Shown one piece after another: positions 63,517 to 64,000 of a DNA stretch of 64,000 nt (within the stretch, counting starts at the first letter, position 1; each line of letters starts with the position of its first letter). The position numbers and the translations under genes were made by a program. Source of the stretch: Variovorax paradoxus (lineage in GTDB: Bacteria > Pseudomonadota > Gammaproteobacteria > Burkholderiales > Burkholderiaceae_C); contig NZ_CP046622.1 of the NCBI RefSeq assembly GCF_009755665.1, forward strand, positions 1,426,001 to 1,490,000. The letters are read 5' to 3'. The notes under the pieces were generated by a model. The model saw only the letters and a list, made by a program, of their open reading frames with translations, was not told the origin of the DNA and searched no databases.

Positions 63517-63786
63517 GGAGGGCGTGAACTGGAGGAGGGCAAATCGATGGCGAAGCCGCGCCATTCTCGGCGATGCGCCCACGGGAACTGCACCTACTCC
63601 GACTCGGGCGTGCCGCCGCCTCCCTCGCTCAGCAATTACCGCCAAAGTTCGCAGCACGGTTCCACATCCGGTAACGAACTTCACGCCCGAGCGTCATTCG
63701 GGATACGCAGCCGAGACGGAGGTGGCCTTCAATGCGGACGTCGGCTTGCGGAGGCAGGCCGCGTTTCAAAACTCCAAGGAGAAATC

Positions 63787-63996
63787 ATGAAGAAGACATT
63801 GGCTGTTCTGCTCGCCGCATCGGCTGTTCTGGCCGGCTGCGTGGTTGCGCCCTATGACCGTCCGCCGCCGCCGCGCGGCCAATACTACGGGGGCGACCGC
63901 GACCGCGACGGCGTGCCCAACCGGTATGACCGCGACCGCGATGGCGACGGCGTGCCCAACCGCTACGACCGCAGGCCCAACAACCCCAGCCGTTGA
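63787..63996 (+). CDS. Small lipoprotein with Asp-rich repeats
   Basis: 69-residue lipoprotein: signal with lipobox VLAGC at residues 14-18, a Pro-rich linker and two to three tandem units of the form DRDGDGVPNRYD. The alternating Asp pattern resembles thrombospondin type 3 or similar calcium-binding repeats. AAGGAG precedes the ATG. It is divergent from pbpC with about 270 bases between; that gap holds no further gene I can support. Complete, ending just before the window edge. Confidence 0.8.
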   Translation: MKKTLAVLLAASAVLAGCVVAPYDRPPPPRGQYYGGDRDRDGVPNRYDRDRDGDGVPNRYDRRPNNPSR

Positions 63997-64000
63997 TCCT

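Overview
The window looks like a chromosomal segment of a high-GC beta-proteobacterium of the order Burkholderiales, most likely family Comamonadaceae (Variovorax-like). This rests on strongly GC-biased codon use, a Bug-type tricarboxylate receptor, many LysR regulators, a DUF3606 protein, MmgE/PrpD and acyl-CoA dehydrogenase clusters, and a Burkholderia-style contact-dependent inhibition (CDI) locus. The assignment is inference; there is no rRNA or other phylogenetic marker gene, and I saw no tRNA, CRISPR array or intact insertion sequence.

Layout. 1-7.7 kb is housekeeping: a TusA-family protein, galU, valS, then a tight operon yaaA / prolyl-hydroxylase-like dioxygenase / alpha-beta hydrolase / queF. 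7.8-17.2 kb is a catabolic cluster for an unidentified carboxylic acid: SDR, LysR regulator, MmgE/PrpD and an acyl-CoA dehydrogenase on the minus strand, and divergently a fused double acyl-CoA dehydrogenase, a Bug receptor and an AMP-dependent CoA ligase. 17.2-27 kb is mixed: SnoaL-like and DUF3606 proteins, a histidine-kinase-like fragment, topoisomerase IB, a purine nucleoside permease-like lipoprotein, a DUF2459 protein, dinB, an RNase A-like polymorphic toxin with an unknown convergent neighbour, a glycolipid-binding-like protein and an MHS-type MFS transporter. 27.1-29.0 kb is a two-gene EamA/LysR insert bounded by a 21-bp imperfect direct repeat, one copy of which is the 3' end of lldD. 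29-35.4 kb holds lldD, LysR and TetR regulators (with a clear TetR operator palindrome), an NTF2-like protein, cyanase, an SDR missing key catalytic residues, an Atu4866-like protein and a hydrolase.

35.4-52.1 kb is the accessory heart of the window. It carries a CDI locus in the order A-I-(small gene)-O-B, matching Burkholderia bcpAIOB: a giant TpsA exoprotein (split by an apparent 1-base frameshift near 38,780), a candidate immunity protein, a second small AT-rich gene, a BamE-like lipoprotein and a TpsB transporter, followed 8 bases later by a protein with three AP2-like repeats. The C-terminal toxin region after a VENN motif carries a His-Gly...Ser-Cys arrangement that resembles caspase/CHAT-type (clan CD) cysteine peptidases. 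The toxin end, immunity gene and following small gene are much more AT-rich than the rest, as expected of a swapped toxin-immunity cassette.

52-64 kb returns to metabolism and envelope: a TRAP transporter operon (dctP-dctQ-dctM) led by a divergent type II dehydroquinase with two altered active-site positions and controlled by a divergent IclR regulator with a perfect TTTCCA-n3-TGGAAA palindrome; an FMN reductase; a secreted protein of unknown function; a GntR/FCD regulator with a CynX-like transporter; a TPM-domain protein with a poly-Ser/Gly tail overlapping pbpC; and a small lipoprotein with Asp-rich repeats.
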